From NCBI GenBank assembly GCA_013388735.1, contig JACAES010000023.1, forward strand, positions 1 to 49,728: a stretch of DNA of 49,728 bases, given 5' to 3'. This DNA comes from Chloroflexota bacterium (GTDB lineage: Bacteria > Chloroflexota > Anaerolineae > Aggregatilineales > Phototrophicaceae). Positions 42,202-49,728 of this stretch are shown piece after piece (position 1 is the stretch's first letter; each line of letters starts with the position of its first letter). Under the pieces are notes generated by a model, which was given only the letters and a program-made list of their open reading frames with translations, ran no database searches and had not been told where the DNA came from. The translations under genes and the position numbers were made by a program.

Positions 42202-45150
42202 ATGCACGTAAAAATCATCCCTTCTCGCCTTCGAACGAGTCTGTTCCTGATAGCAGCGGCGCTGCTGCTGTCTGGCGCGTTGGCGCCGGCGCTGGCGGCA
42301 TTAAACACCAATTTTGAGGCGTATGCCGCAGGCACTCGTATTGCTGCCCTGGGTATCCCGAACGTGACCTTCACCAGCGCGCCGGTGGCGAATTCTTTCC
42401 AGGTGCTTGGTCTGGGCGGAGCAGTAGGCGCGCCGCTGGCCGGCAATATCCTGGCAAACTCGCAGGCTTTCGGCGACCCGCCGGATCAGGACCTGACCGT
42501 GACGTTTACCGGCGTCGCGCAAACGTCTTACACGGTGGATTGGGGGACGCTGACGGGGTTCGATAATTTCCAGATCGAGGGCCGTTTTGGCGGCGCGACC
42601 GTTTTTATTGACAACTTTGTTTCAGGCGACCCGCCGCCATACCATTCCGCTACGGCGGCCCGCCCGGCAGGCGTGGTTTTTGACCAGCTCATTTTGACCA
42701 CCACTTCGGCGGAGTTTGCCATTGATAACTTCATCACCGCCGACGTGGCGATGATCTTCACGCAAACCGGCGGCTCGACCGATGTAGCCGAGGCTGGCCC
42801 GACCAGCGACACCTATGATGTGGCGCTGAACGGCATTCCATCGGCTAACGTGGTCATTAACCTGACCACCGACGGCCAGTGTACGGTTTTGCCGAATACG
42901 CTGACGTTCACGCCGGGCAACTACAACGTGGCGCAGACGGTGACGGTGACGGCGGTGGACGACGCGGCCATCGAAGGCCCGCACACCTGCGTCATCACCC
43001 ACACCATCGCCGCGCCGCCGCCGGAATATGTCGGCGTGGGGCCATCGAATATCGTCGCCAATGTGACCGATAACGACTTCGCCAATGTGACGATCACTGA
43101 AAGCGGCGGCTCGACCGACATCGCCGAAGCCGGGCCAACCAACGATACCTACACGGTGGTGCTGACGGGCGCGCCGAGTGCCAACGTGATTATCAACATC
43201 ACGCCGGACGCGCAGTGTACGGTCGCGCCGGCGGCGCTGACGTTCACGCCGGGCAACTACAACGTGGCGCAGACGGTGACGGTGACGGCGGTGGACGATC
43301 TGGTTGTGGAAGGGCCGCATACCTGCACCATCACACACGCGGTAGACCCGGCCAGCGCGCCGGAATATATCGGCCTGGCAATCGCCGATGTAGTCGCCAA
43401 CGTGACCGATAACGACTTCCCGCCGGGCGTGACGATCACCGAAAGTGGCGGTGCGACCGATGTGAGCGAAGCCGGGCCAACCAACGATACCTACACTGTG
43501 GTGCTGGACAGCGCGCCGAGCGCCAACGTGATTATTGACATCACGCCGGACGCGCAGTGTACGGTCGCGCCGGCGGCGCTGACGTTCACGCCGGGCAACT
43601 ACAACGTGGCGCAGACGGTGACAGTGACGGCGGTGGACGACGCGCTTGTGGAAGGGCCGCACACCTGCACCATCACGCACGCGGTCAGGGCGGGCAGCGC
43701 GCCGGAATATATCGGCCTGGCAATCGCCGATGTAGTCGCCAATGTGACCGACAATGATGTGGCGGGTGTGACGATCACCGAAAGCGGCGGTGCGACCGAT
43801 GTGAGCGAAGCCGGGCCAACCAACGATACCTACACGGTGGTGCTGAATACTCTGCCGAGCGCCAACGTGATTATCAACATCACGCCGGACGCGCAGTGTA
43901 CGGTCGCGCCGGTGACGCTGACCTTTACGCCTGCCAACTACAATATCCTCCAGTTGGTGACGGTGACGGCAGTAGACGATGCTGTGCCTGAAGCCTCGCC
44001 GCACCCGTGCGTGATTACCCACGCGGTAGACCCGGCCAGCGCGCTGGAATATATCGGCGTGGCAATTGCCGACGTGACCGCCAACGTGACCGATAACGAT
44101 GCGCCGGGCGTGACGGTCAGCCCCAACCCGGTCAACATTGCCGAAGGCGGCGCGGCAGGTAATTATCAGATCAACCTGAATACCCTACCCGCCGGCGCTG
44201 TGACCATCACCGTCACCCCGAATGCCCAGTGTGACGTGGGCGCGGGCGGCGGCGTGCCGATAGACATCGTGCTGAACGACACGACGCCGCAGAATATCCC
44301 CGTGACGGCGGTGGATGATGCCATCGTGGAAGGGGCGCACACCTGCGTTATCACCCATGCCATCACAGCAACCGGCGACCCGGCGGATTACCCGGTTGGT
44401 CTGCCGATTGCCAATAAGATCATCAACATCGCCGACAACGATGGCGCGCCGCCATCTGGGCCGGTGGCTGCGCCGACCGCTGCGGGCTTCCCGCCGCCGC
44501 CGCCCCTGCCGCTGTGCGCCGACATCGGCGGCACGACCAATGCCATCGTGCGCGCGTCCGTCCCGGCGGATACCGTGCCGCGCGGCAGCGTCTTCTGCCG
44601 GGTGATCGCGGAAAATACGGTTTACATCGAAGACCCGGCGGAAGTCGGTAATGCCGCTGTGTTCAGCCTGGGCGTCATCCAGGCAGTGGACGTGTTCGGC
44701 CTGTCGCGTGAAGGCAGGCCGGTTGTGCCGTTCCAGCAGGGCGTGACGGTCTGTCTGCTGGGCAACAGCGGCATGATCTTCCTGGACGCTGCTACTGCGC
44801 CGCGCGTGCCGCAGTGGTTGGCGACCAGCTTCCAGGGCGGTTACACCTGCGGCGTGATCTTCAGCTCCGGGACGGTGGTGCTGGTGGCCACGCCATCGCC
44901 GGTGGTGGCGGACGTGTCCGTTTCTGCGCCGGTGCAGGAATTGGCCGGCTGCCGCGTGACGACGACGGCGGGCAGCCTGCGCCTGCGTAAAGAGGCGAAC
45001 ACCGGCAGCCCGATCATCGCTCTGCTGGGCTTTAACGAAACTTTCGACGCCACTGCGCGTCAGGGCATCTGGTTCCGCATCAATGCGGCGGGCGCGACCG
45101 GTTGGGTGAACGGCGGTTTCCTGAATTTGTCCGGGAACTGCGGCGGCTGA
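42202..45150 (+). CDS. large secreted protein with five Calx-beta-like repeats and SH3b domain
   Basis: A 982-residue exported protein. The signal peptide spans about 1-33 (hydrophobic SLFLIAAALLLSGALA, cut after PALA). Residues about 35-180 are a beta-rich module. Residues about 184-747 hold five repeats of 112-114 residues with VTITESGG, AEAGPTNDTYTVVL, QCTVAP, LTFTPGNYNV, TVTVTAVDD, HTCVITH, and a Thr-Asp-Asn-Asp end, all Calx-beta-like. A Pro-rich spacer and another beta region follow, then a bacterial SH3 domain (about 916-978, RLRKEANTGSPI and GWVNGGFL). Each repeat has a Cys pair. It is likely surface-attached or secreted; ligands are unknown. The TTG at 42193 could be used but ATG 42202 is better. 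Confidence 0.88.
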   Translation: MHVKIIPSRLRTSLFLIAAALLLSGALAPALAALNTNFEAYAAGTRIAALGIPNVTFTSAPVANSFQVLGLGGAVGAPLAGNILANSQAFGDPPDQDLTVTFTGVAQTSYTVDWGTLTGFDNFQIEGRFGGATVFIDNFVSGDPPPYHSATAARPAGVVFDQLILTTTSAEFAIDNFITADVAMIFTQTGGSTDVAEAGPTSDTYDVALNGIPSANVVINLTTDGQCTVLPNTLTFTPGNYNVAQTVTVTAVDDAAIEGPHTCVITHTIAAPPPEYVGVGPSNIVANVTDNDFANVTITESGGSTDIAEAGPTNDTYTVVLTGAPSANVIINITPDAQCTVAPAALTFTPGNYNVAQTVTVTAVDDLVVEGPHTCTITHAVDPASAPEYIGLAIADVVANVTDNDFPPGVTITESGGATDVSEAGPTNDTYTVVLDSAPSANVIIDITPDAQCTVAPAALTFTPGNYNVAQTVTVTAVDDALVEGPHTCTITHAVRAGSAPEYIGLAIADVVANVTDNDVAGVTITESGGATDVSEAGPTNDTYTVVLNTLPSANVIINITPDAQCTVAPVTLTFTPANYNILQLVTVTAVDDAVPEASPHPCVITHAVDPASALEYIGVAIADVTANVTDNDAPGVTVSPNPVNIAEGGAAGNYQINLNTLPAGAVTITVTPNAQCDVGAGGGVPIDIVLNDTTPQNIPVTAVDDAIVEGAHTCVITHAITATGDPADYPVGLPIANKIINIADNDGAPPSGPVAAPTAAGFPPPPPLPLCADIGGTTNAIVRASVPADTVPRGSVFCRVIAENTVYIEDPAEVGNAAVFSLGVIQAVDVFGLSREGRPVVPFQQGVTVCLLGNSGMIFLDAATAPRVPQWLATSFQGGYTCGVIFSSGTVVLVATPSPVVADVSVSAPVQELAGCRVTTTAGSLRLRKEANTGSPIIALLGFNETFDATARQGIWFRINAAGATGWVNGGFLNLSGNCGG
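42751..44449 (+). repeat. coding tandem repeats, units of 336-342 bp (five copies)
   Basis: Repeat units begin at about 42751, 43087, 43429, 43768 and 44110. Units 2, 3 and 4 are close to identical in DNA (for example the CAGTGTACGGTCGCGCCGG stretch recurs), while units 1 and 5 are more diverged. This suggests recent expansion from the middle by unequal crossing-over. Confidence 0.85.
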
Positions 45151-45183
45151 AGCCGGGCCCTTACCCCGCAATAACGACTATCT

Positions 45184-45210
45184 GGGCAGGTTGCAAGAAC
45201 CTGCCCTTTT
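45184..45210. terminator. bidirectional terminator between convergent genes
   Basis: GGGCAGGTT (45184-45192) pairs with AACCTGCCC (45198-45206), loop GCAAG, then TTTT. It lies between the end of the repeat protein gene and the end of the YbaK gene. The T run favours the plus-strand transcript; the minus-strand tail is less T-rich. Confidence 0.8.
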
Positions 45211-45238
45211 GGCTGGGCGGGCCGTCCTCCCACCCGTT

Positions 45239-45733
45239 TCATTCACCCTGATCGGTTGCCTCGCGCCGCACGACATCGGCAATCTGCCCGCCGGTGATCT
45301 GGACAAGCTGCTCCAGCGTGATCGGAAAAATGGCGTTGTGCGCGCCGCCGGCGGCATAAAGCTGCTGGTAACGCCGCAGCGAATCGTCTATGTAGGTTGC
45401 TACGCCGGGCGTCCGGTAGGCCAGGGGCGGCACGCTGCCGGGCGGGTAGCCAAAGATCGCCACGCATTGTTCCGCTGAAGCGGACTTGACCTTCTTCCGC
45501 CCGACGTTGTAGATGGCCGCCAGCTTTTTATCGTCCACGCGCTGGTCGCCGCTGGTGAGGACGACGATGGGCTGGCCGTCCACCAGGAAGGTGATGCTCT
45601 TGACGATCTGGCCTAACTCGCAGCCGATGTTATCGGCGGCCTGCTGGGATGTCGCGGTCGTGTTTTCGTAAAATCGAATCTGAATCCCCAGATTCCAGGC
45701 ATCCAAAGCCGCCTGGACGTGAGCCGGAGTCAT
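45239..45733 (-). CDS. YbaK/EbsC-family aminoacyl-tRNA deacylase
   Basis: A 164-residue protein of the YbaK/ProX editing domain, which hydrolyses mischarged tRNAs such as Cys-tRNA(Pro). Conserved parts are TSQQAADNIGCELGQIVKSITF (short: AADNIGCELGQIVKS), VVLTSGDQRVDDKKLA, KVKSASAEQCVAIFGYPPGSVPP (short: FGYPPGSVPP), and GAHNAIFPIT. ATG 45733 has GGAAG just before it; longer starts up to 45892 run into the divergent promoter area and are unlikely. Divergent from the macro-domain gene. Confidence 0.9.
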   Translation of the reverse strand: MTPAHVQAALDAWNLGIQIRFYENTTATSQQAADNIGCELGQIVKSITFLVDGQPIVVLTSGDQRVDDKKLAAIYNVGRKKVKSASAEQCVAIFGYPPGSVPPLAYRTPGVATYIDDSLRRYQQLYAAGGAHNAIFPITLEQLVQITGGQIADVVRREATDQGE

Positions 45734-45959
45734 CGCTTCCAAAGTAGCCTCCCGTAGTCGGTTCGGCCTATAACGAACGAGCGCAGCTGCCCAGTTTGCC
45801 GGATTTGCCGCCGCAAGGCAAGGGCTTTTTTGCGCGTTAAAGCCTTGCAAACCGAAAGCTGGCGAAACCGTTTGCTTATCTGGTCGAAACACGGGAAAAT
45901 CTATCCGTCCTGCGCCGGCAAGCCGGCGTACCGGAAGATTGTTCAGGAGTTACAGAGCA

Positions 45960-46535
45960 ATGGATACACAGCCTCCGATACGTGTTCGCATCAACGCCGC
46001 CGTGCTGGAACTGACGCTCGGCGACATCACGCAGCAGACCACTGATGCTATTGTGAACGCGGCGAATTCATCGCTGCTGGGGGGAGGAGGGGTAGACGGC
46101 GCGATCCACCGCGCCGCTGGGCCGCGCTTGCTGGCGAAAACCCGCACCCTGGGCGGCTGCCAGACCGGGGATGCCAAAATCACGCCCGGATATAACCTGC
46201 CGGCGCGGTATATCATCCATGCTGTCGGCCCGATCTACCGCGATGCCGATGAAGATGTTGCCCGGCTGCTGGCAAGCGCATACCGGCGCTGCCTGGAACT
46301 GGCCGTGCAGCACCGCCTGGAGACAATCGCGTTTCCGTCTATCAGCACCGGGGCTTATGGTTATCCAGTAGAAGAGGCCGCGCCGATTGCGCTTCGCACC
46401 GTTTGCGATTTTTTGCAGCAGAACACATGCATCCGGTTAGTTCGATTTGTCCTGTTCAGCCTGCCCATATTGGAGGCGTATCATATCGCCCTGGCACAAA
46501 TCGCAGAGCAGCGCCGGGACATACAGATGATCTGA
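45960..46535 (+). CDS. macro-domain protein (ADP-ribose hydrolase type)
   Basis: A 191-residue macro domain that removes or binds ADP-ribose. Conserved ADP-ribose contacts are present: DAIVNAANSSLLGGGGVDGAIHRAAG (short: NAANSSLLGGGGVDGAIH) and the SISTGAYGYP loop. LGGCQTGDAKIT and HAVGPIYRD fit the MacroD/YmdB group, whose members hydrolyse O-acetyl-ADP-ribose and ADP-ribosyl-Asp/Glu. CAGGAG at 45944-45949 points to ATG 45960, not the TTG at 45939. No ADP-ribosyltransferase is visible in the window. Confidence 0.93.
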   Translation: MDTQPPIRVRINAAVLELTLGDITQQTTDAIVNAANSSLLGGGGVDGAIHRAAGPRLLAKTRTLGGCQTGDAKITPGYNLPARYIIHAVGPIYRDADEDVARLLASAYRRCLELAVQHRLETIAFPSISTGAYGYPVEEAAPIALRTVCDFLQQNTCIRLVRFVLFSLPILEAYHIALAQIAEQRRDIQMI

Positions 46536-46566
46536 CCCCGATAGGCAGAAAGACCGGCAGGTGGGT

Positions 46567-47055
46567 TTAGTCCGGCATCATGGCTTGCAGGACGGCCAGG
46601 ACGTGTTTAAACGTCTCGTAGTCGCCGTTTTCGATCATGCCATGAATGTTACGCTCGATCTGATCGGCGGTTTCCATCACGCGCTCGCGCTGTTCTTTGG
46701 CCTTATCCGTCAGGTGAATGCGGACGGCGCGGCGGTCTGCCGGGTCTGGTCGGCGCTGAATCAGGTCTTTGTGCTGCAATTTGTCCAGGATGGGCGTAAA
46801 GGAAGTGGCTGCCCGGCCAACGGCGCGCGCCAGCTCAGAGGCGTGCTGGCCGTCCTGCTCGTACAGGGCGCGCAGGATATACCATTCGATCACAGTCAGT
46901 CCCAGCGGTTCGACCATCTGGCTGTAAACCTGATCCACATTACGGAGCGCAATATCCAGATTGCACCACAGCGATCCGTTAAAGCGTAAAGGGGAATGGG
47001 TTGTTTCGTTCATATCTCGTATCTTTTTACCGTTTGCTATGTTATTGGTAGACAT
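46567..47055 (-). CDS. MarR-family transcriptional regulator
   Basis: A 162-residue winged-helix regulator with the MarR pattern: helix WYILRALYEQDG, HASELARAVGRAATSFTPILDKLQHKDLI (short: ELARAVGRA and LDKLQHKDLI), wing RRPDPADRRAVRIHLT, and C-terminal dimer helices. ATG 47055 would give the longest product. An internal ATG at 47013 removes 14 less typical residues, and neither has a clear ribosome-binding site. It begins 15 bases after the FHA gene on the same strand, so the two form an operon. Its target may be the shared promoter region at 47500. Confidence 0.9.
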   Translation of the reverse strand: MSTNNIANGKKIRDMNETTHSPLRFNGSLWCNLDIALRNVDQVYSQMVEPLGLTVIEWYILRALYEQDGQHASELARAVGRAATSFTPILDKLQHKDLIQRRPDPADRRAVRIHLTDKAKEQRERVMETADQIERNIHGMIENGDYETFKHVLAVLQAMMPD

Positions 47056-47070
47056 AGGAAGAAGCCTATA

Positions 47071-47442
47071 TTACCGTTCGAGATAGGAAATAAGGAGGCT
47101 TAGATTGCCAAGCAGTATCTTATCGTCATGGGACAGCGGGTATGGAACTTCCGGGGAGAGGCGTTCGCCGTTCAGAAAGGTGCCGTTAACCGAACTTAAA
47201 TCAAGAAGATGTAACTGCTGACGATAGTGGACGAGCGCGGCATGTCGGCGTGAAACGCCCATCTCCAGAGCCTGAAAATCGGCCAGGTCAATATCCGGCA
47301 GATAACTGCTCTTATTGTCCGAGCGACCGATGATGTAACCCTCGCTGCCGGAAATCTCCACTTCTATCCTTTTGTGGGCCTGGTTGTGAACTTCGATGCG
47401 TATCACCCCTTTCGATGGGATACCGGATCGTATCGTTTGCAT
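47071..47442 (-). CDS. FHA-domain protein
   Basis: A 123-residue stand-alone FHA domain. It shows YIIGRSD, SRRHAALVHYR, and LDLSSVNGTFLNGERL, with the Arg, Ser and Asn that bind phosphothreonine all present. FHA proteins read Ser/Thr kinase signals. The nearest kinase-like proteins in the window are the APH-like fusions at its start. Upstream lies an AT-rich region with a minus-strand promoter. MarR follows 15 bases downstream. Confidence 0.92.
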   Translation of the reverse strand: MQTIRSGIPSKGVIRIEVHNQAHKRIEVEISGSEGYIIGRSDNKSSYLPDIDLADFQALEMGVSRRHAALVHYRQQLHLLDLSSVNGTFLNGERLSPEVPYPLSHDDKILLGNLSLLISYLER

Positions 47443-47821
47443 AGTGCTTCACCTGCTTTTACGATGATGTTGGTTGGGTTTCCCAGATACGATAATTTAA
47501 CTATAATCTATTTTCCCGTAAAATCAATAGTGAAATATACTTTGGTACTATTCTCGGAGTAATGCTGATCTAATGCTAATCTAAATCAAAGGATGAAACA
47601 CAAGCAGCGAAGAACAAATGCGCCGGCACAAACGTGAGGTAGAAAGCGGGACTGCTCGCAGGCCAAACCTGACTGTACCATAACATCTTAACATAGGAAA
47701 AGCATTAGAAAAGCCTATGAAAAATCGAGATGCAAAAATGCCGTTTTCAAGGTATAATTATCGTTGCGATATAGTTAGCATCTCGTTACAAGCCAGGAGA
47801 TGCTGTTGGGAGGATTTGCCA
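47443..47821. other. AT-rich intergenic region between FHA and the next gene
   Basis: About 380 bases, clearly AT-richer than the rest of the window. It contains divergent promoter elements: the FHA promoter at 47500-47527 and a plus-strand TATAAT at 47502-47507. A second plus-strand TATAAT at 47753-47758 lies 63 bases before the next gene. Repeated TAATGCT/TAATCTA words occur at about 47561-47585. No gene or repeat array is seen. Confidence 0.6.
47500..47527 (-). promoter_or_regulatory. promoter of the FHA-MarR operon
   Basis: On the minus strand, TTGATT (47527-47522), a 16-base spacer, and TATAGT (47505-47500). It ends 57 bases before the FHA start. Confidence 0.6.
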
Positions 47822-48106
47822 ATGCGTTCTACTGCCAGCGAATACGCACCCTATTTTCGTAACGGCCTGCTGTATCTACCGGAAAAAACGGTTTCATTGT
47901 TAATTGAATGCGGACTGGAAAAAGAACTCGCACAGGCAGCCATGAACGGCCTGGCATTGGACGACAACCGCATCCAGATCGCGCGCATTAACCGGGTGCT
48001 GGAGGAGGCGCTGGCGAAAATGGAAGAAGACAGCCAGCCGTTCCGGGCCCTGGCTTCCGACGAAAGTAAGTTCATGATGACCGGCAAACCACCGGCGAAT
48101 GTCTGA
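47822..48106 (+). CDS. small protein of unknown function (94 aa)
   Basis: A 94-residue soluble protein. GGGAGGA at 47808-47814, 7-8 bases before ATG 47822, fixes the start; the longer frame from 47717 is not needed. It is helical with many acidic residues and no motif I recognise: a short beta start (YFRNGLLYLPEKTVSLLIECGLE), a helix with DDNRIQIARINRVLEEALAKME, and a tail. It has TATAAT upstream at 47753. Its stop is directly adjacent to the stop of the convergent membrane-protein gene. Confidence 0.65.
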   Translation: MRSTASEYAPYFRNGLLYLPEKTVSLLIECGLEKELAQAAMNGLALDDNRIQIARINRVLEEALAKMEEDSQPFRALASDESKFMMTGKPPANV

Positions 48107-48658
48107 TTAACGGCTGCGCCGGGCCAAACGTTCCTGAAACACTTCCGACGGCTGCCACAGGTCGGCGTCCGGGTGGTCAGCCGGCGCGAGGCTTAACAGC
48201 ACGTTGGTGTCCCGGTCTTTAAGGTAATATACCAGATAATCCCGATTCGGCTGCAAGCGATTGTAAGGCGTCAGGCGTTTGCCAAACTGCACCGTGTCCC
48301 CGGCAGCGGTGTACAGCGTCAGCGGCTTCCAGAACGCCCAGAAAGCCCGGACACTGCTCCCGGTATGCAGCACCGAAAAATGCACCGGCGCGCGGGCGTA
48401 GCGTCGCCCCCGCCCGATGAGCAGCGCGGCCAGCGCGGCCAGCGCCAGCAGCGTCACCGCGGCGAATCCGCCCCAGATGAATGCCCCTAACCTCGGCCCC
48501 AGGATGATAACACCCGGCAGCAGCAGCAGGCCGACCGTCACCAGCGGTTCAGTCACCATGTCTTTCCACTGGTCGGTGGTCAGTTTGCCATGACGGTTGA
48601 CCAGCAGCCGCGCCCGCGTGTATTCGTTAACCGGGTCGTTTCTGTCCATAAATTTCAT
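48107..48658 (-). CDS. 2TM membrane protein of unknown function
   Basis: A 183-residue protein with ATG 48658 (or 48649). After a charged N-terminal part (ARLLVNRHGKLT) there are two adjacent hydrophobic segments (about 36-56 and 58-80), then a cytoplasmic beta-rich domain. KRLTPYNRLQPNRDYLVYYL and a SLAPADHPDADLWQPS tail are within it. The beta part resembles small OB/SH3-like C-terminal domains, which is a weak impression. It starts 40 bases after the transporter gene on the same strand and may be co-transcribed with it. Confidence 0.7.
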   Translation of the reverse strand: MKFMDRNDPVNEYTRARLLVNRHGKLTTDQWKDMVTEPLVTVGLLLLPGVIILGPRLGAFIWGGFAAVTLLALAALAALLIGRGRRYARAPVHFSVLHTGSSVRAFWAFWKPLTLYTAAGDTVQFGKRLTPYNRLQPNRDYLVYYLKDRDTNVLLSLAPADHPDADLWQPSEVFQERLARRSR

Positions 48659-48698
48659 TCCGCATCCCGTGTTTCGAGTCAAAATCAAGCCCCGGATT

Positions 48699-49616
48699 TC
48701 AGGTGTTTTGCGCCACCTCGCGGCGCAGCGCGCGCGTCCGCAGCAAACTCTGCGCCTGGAGCAGGATGATGCTGCCCAGGATGAGCGCCCCACCGGCCAC
48801 CTGCGTCGGCTGCATCTGTTCGCCCAGCAGCAAAAATGTCCACAGCAGCGTTTGAATCGGCTCAATCGTGCCGATGATGGCCGCCCGCGCCGCGCCGACC
48901 TTCTGGATGCCGGAATTGAGGGCGAAAACCGGCATCACCGTGCTGATGGTCGCCAGCGCCAGCAGATTCATCCAGGCCGTCGCGTCCGCCGGCGCTTGCA
49001 GCGTGCGGAACGGCACGGTGGCCGCCATGATAAAAAACGTGCCGCTGATGCTCCATACGCTGGCGCGCGCCATAGCCGTATGCCCGCGCAGCAGGCGACT
49101 GCTGAGGATGAAATAGATCGCCACCACCAGCGCGTTCACCAGCGCCAGGACGACGCCCAGCAGGTTATCGCCGCTCAATCCCGCGCCGAAGTCCGGCACA
49201 GTGAGGGCGATTCCGACGATGGTCAGCGCCAGCGCCAGCCAGCCCACCGGCGGCAGCCGGTCGCCCAGGAACAGCGAAAAAACTGCCACCATCGCCGGAT
49301 AGGTGTAAAACAGCACGATGAAGGTATTGGCCGGGATAAGCTCCAGGCCGAAGAAGGCCGTCAGCGCCGCCAGCGCCAGGAAGAAGCCCATCACCAGCAA
49401 CCCCAGCCGGGGCAGGGGGCGCTGCGCGGGCGGCGTGCGCCGCAGGAAAACGACCAGCCAGAACAGCGGCGCGGCGATCAGAAAGCGCCAGAAGCCGATG
49501 TCCAGCGGCCCCAGGCCGGTCGTCTGGATGTTCTTCACCCATACCGCAAAAAACGAATATCCGGTAGCCGACAGCAAAATGAAGATCGTGCCGTCGCGCT
49601 GGTTTCGGTCGTTCAT
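48699..49616 (-). CDS. EamA/DMT-family transporter
   Basis: A ten-helix membrane protein of 305 residues with the two-fold EamA repeat: half 1 includes WRFLIAAPLFWLVVFLRRTP and LELIPANTFIVLFYTYPAMVAVFSLFLGDRL (short: ANTFIVLFYTYPAMVA). Half 2 includes a similar IIGTIEPIQTLLWTFLLLGE region. These carriers export amino acids or metabolites; the substrate is not identifiable. The start is ATG 49616, near the right-hand promoter element that belongs to a gene outside. Confidence 0.9.
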   Translation of the reverse strand: MNDRNQRDGTIFILLSATGYSFFAVWVKNIQTTGLGPLDIGFWRFLIAAPLFWLVVFLRRTPPAQRPLPRLGLLVMGFFLALAALTAFFGLELIPANTFIVLFYTYPAMVAVFSLFLGDRLPPVGWLALALTIVGIALTVPDFGAGLSGDNLLGVVLALVNALVVAIYFILSSRLLRGHTAMARASVWSISGTFFIMAATVPFRTLQAPADATAWMNLLALATISTVMPVFALNSGIQKVGAARAAIIGTIEPIQTLLWTFLLLGEQMQPTQVAGGALILGSIILLQAQSLLRTRALRREVAQNT

Positions 49617-49678
49617 AAGATTTGGCGCAGGAAACCACCAGCTTTAGCGGGTGGATGAATGCGCTCTTGCTCCTTTCG

Positions 49679-49687
49679 TGGTATAAT
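49679..49687 (+). promoter_or_regulatory. extended -10 promoter element at the window end
   Basis: TGG-TATAAT at 49679-49687 on the plus strand, with no convincing -35. It probably drives a gene beyond the window. Confidence 0.45.
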
Positions 49688-49728
49688 GGTCTTGGGTGAA
49701 GACACTCCCTCACGGGAGCAACGGTTAC

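Noticed and set aside
42622-44022. 466-codon minus-strand open frame with repeats
   Set aside because: The repeats in it merely mirror the Calx-beta-like repeats on the plus strand, which has a signal peptide and SH3b domain.
42751-44449. CRISPR-like array
   Set aside because: The repeat unit is 336-342 bp and coding, with no spacers. No other array was seen.
48597-49658. 353-codon plus-strand open frame
   Set aside because: Antisense to the EamA transporter and rich in Arg/Gln/His. The minus strand has typical membrane segments.
49617-49728. tRNA gene at the window end
   Set aside because: No cloverleaf or T-arm consensus is present. Only an extended -10 element and a short hairpin are seen.

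Overview
The window is 49.7 kb of high-GC, densely coded bacterial DNA. Several features together suggest a Chloroflexota (probably Anaerolineae-like) chromosome. They are the GC-rich codon use with many GTG/TTG-capable starts, secreted proteins with Pro/Thr/Ala-rich linkers, a DUF2294 protein, an etfB-etfA pair near an acyl-CoA dehydrogenase, WbpA-type sugar dehydrogenase, and intergenic palindromes of the CCCTCTCCC/GGGAGAGGG kind. This placement is an inference from style and gene content; no rRNA is present to settle it. I see no phage, insertion sequence, CRISPR array or tRNA. The region reads as ordinary chromosome with some unusual small systems.

Layout. 1-3687: two tandem paralogues with a helical N-terminal part and a C-terminal aminoglycoside-phosphotransferase-like kinase, the first cut by the window edge. 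3824-7839: a nucleotide-sugar dehydrogenase with a good promoter, a winged-helix protein, a PlsC-like acyltransferase, a single-domain response regulator and a DUF2294 protein. 7894-13086: a structured leader with a terminator hairpin in front of a Ca2+-type P-ATPase, then HtpX, a small charged protein, a TFIIB-type zinc ribbon and a CBS protein. 13087-16433 (minus strand): a PII-like protein coupled to a CPA2 antiporter, glutaminyl cyclase and rhomboid protease. 16543-16737: a rod-shaped candidate small RNA with its own terminator. 17038-21439: metY-metX (homoserine acetylation and sulfhydrylation), a GNAT and a ThiF/MoeB-rhodanese fusion. 21578-24875: a secreted alpha/beta hydrolase, an unknown protein and a GNAT.

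25072-31157: acyl-CoA dehydrogenase with a palindrome at its promoter, two coupled SGNH hydrolases, two Pmp3-type membrane proteins flanking a pentapeptide-repeat protein, and etfB-etfA. The ETF is the expected electron acceptor for the acyl-CoA dehydrogenase. 31317-32160: a receiver-domain protein and tmRNA with its promoter, tag and terminator. 32203-33877 (minus): two overlapping genes for 2TM proteins of the DUF4231/SLATT type. 34173-37392: lipoprotein, a small unknown protein behind a duplicated promoter segment, and an ABC exporter with an insertion in its nucleotide-binding domain. 37565-42083: pth, a DUF2087 protein and mfd. 42202-45150: a large secreted protein with five near-identical Calx-beta-like repeats and an SH3b domain. 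45239-49616: YbaK deacylase, macro-domain protein, an FHA-MarR operon, a small unknown protein, a membrane protein and an EamA transporter.

The items most worth a second look are the tandem helical-domain/kinase fusions, the SLATT pair, the PII-like/antiporter pair, the rod-shaped RNA, and the structured leader in front of the ATPase.
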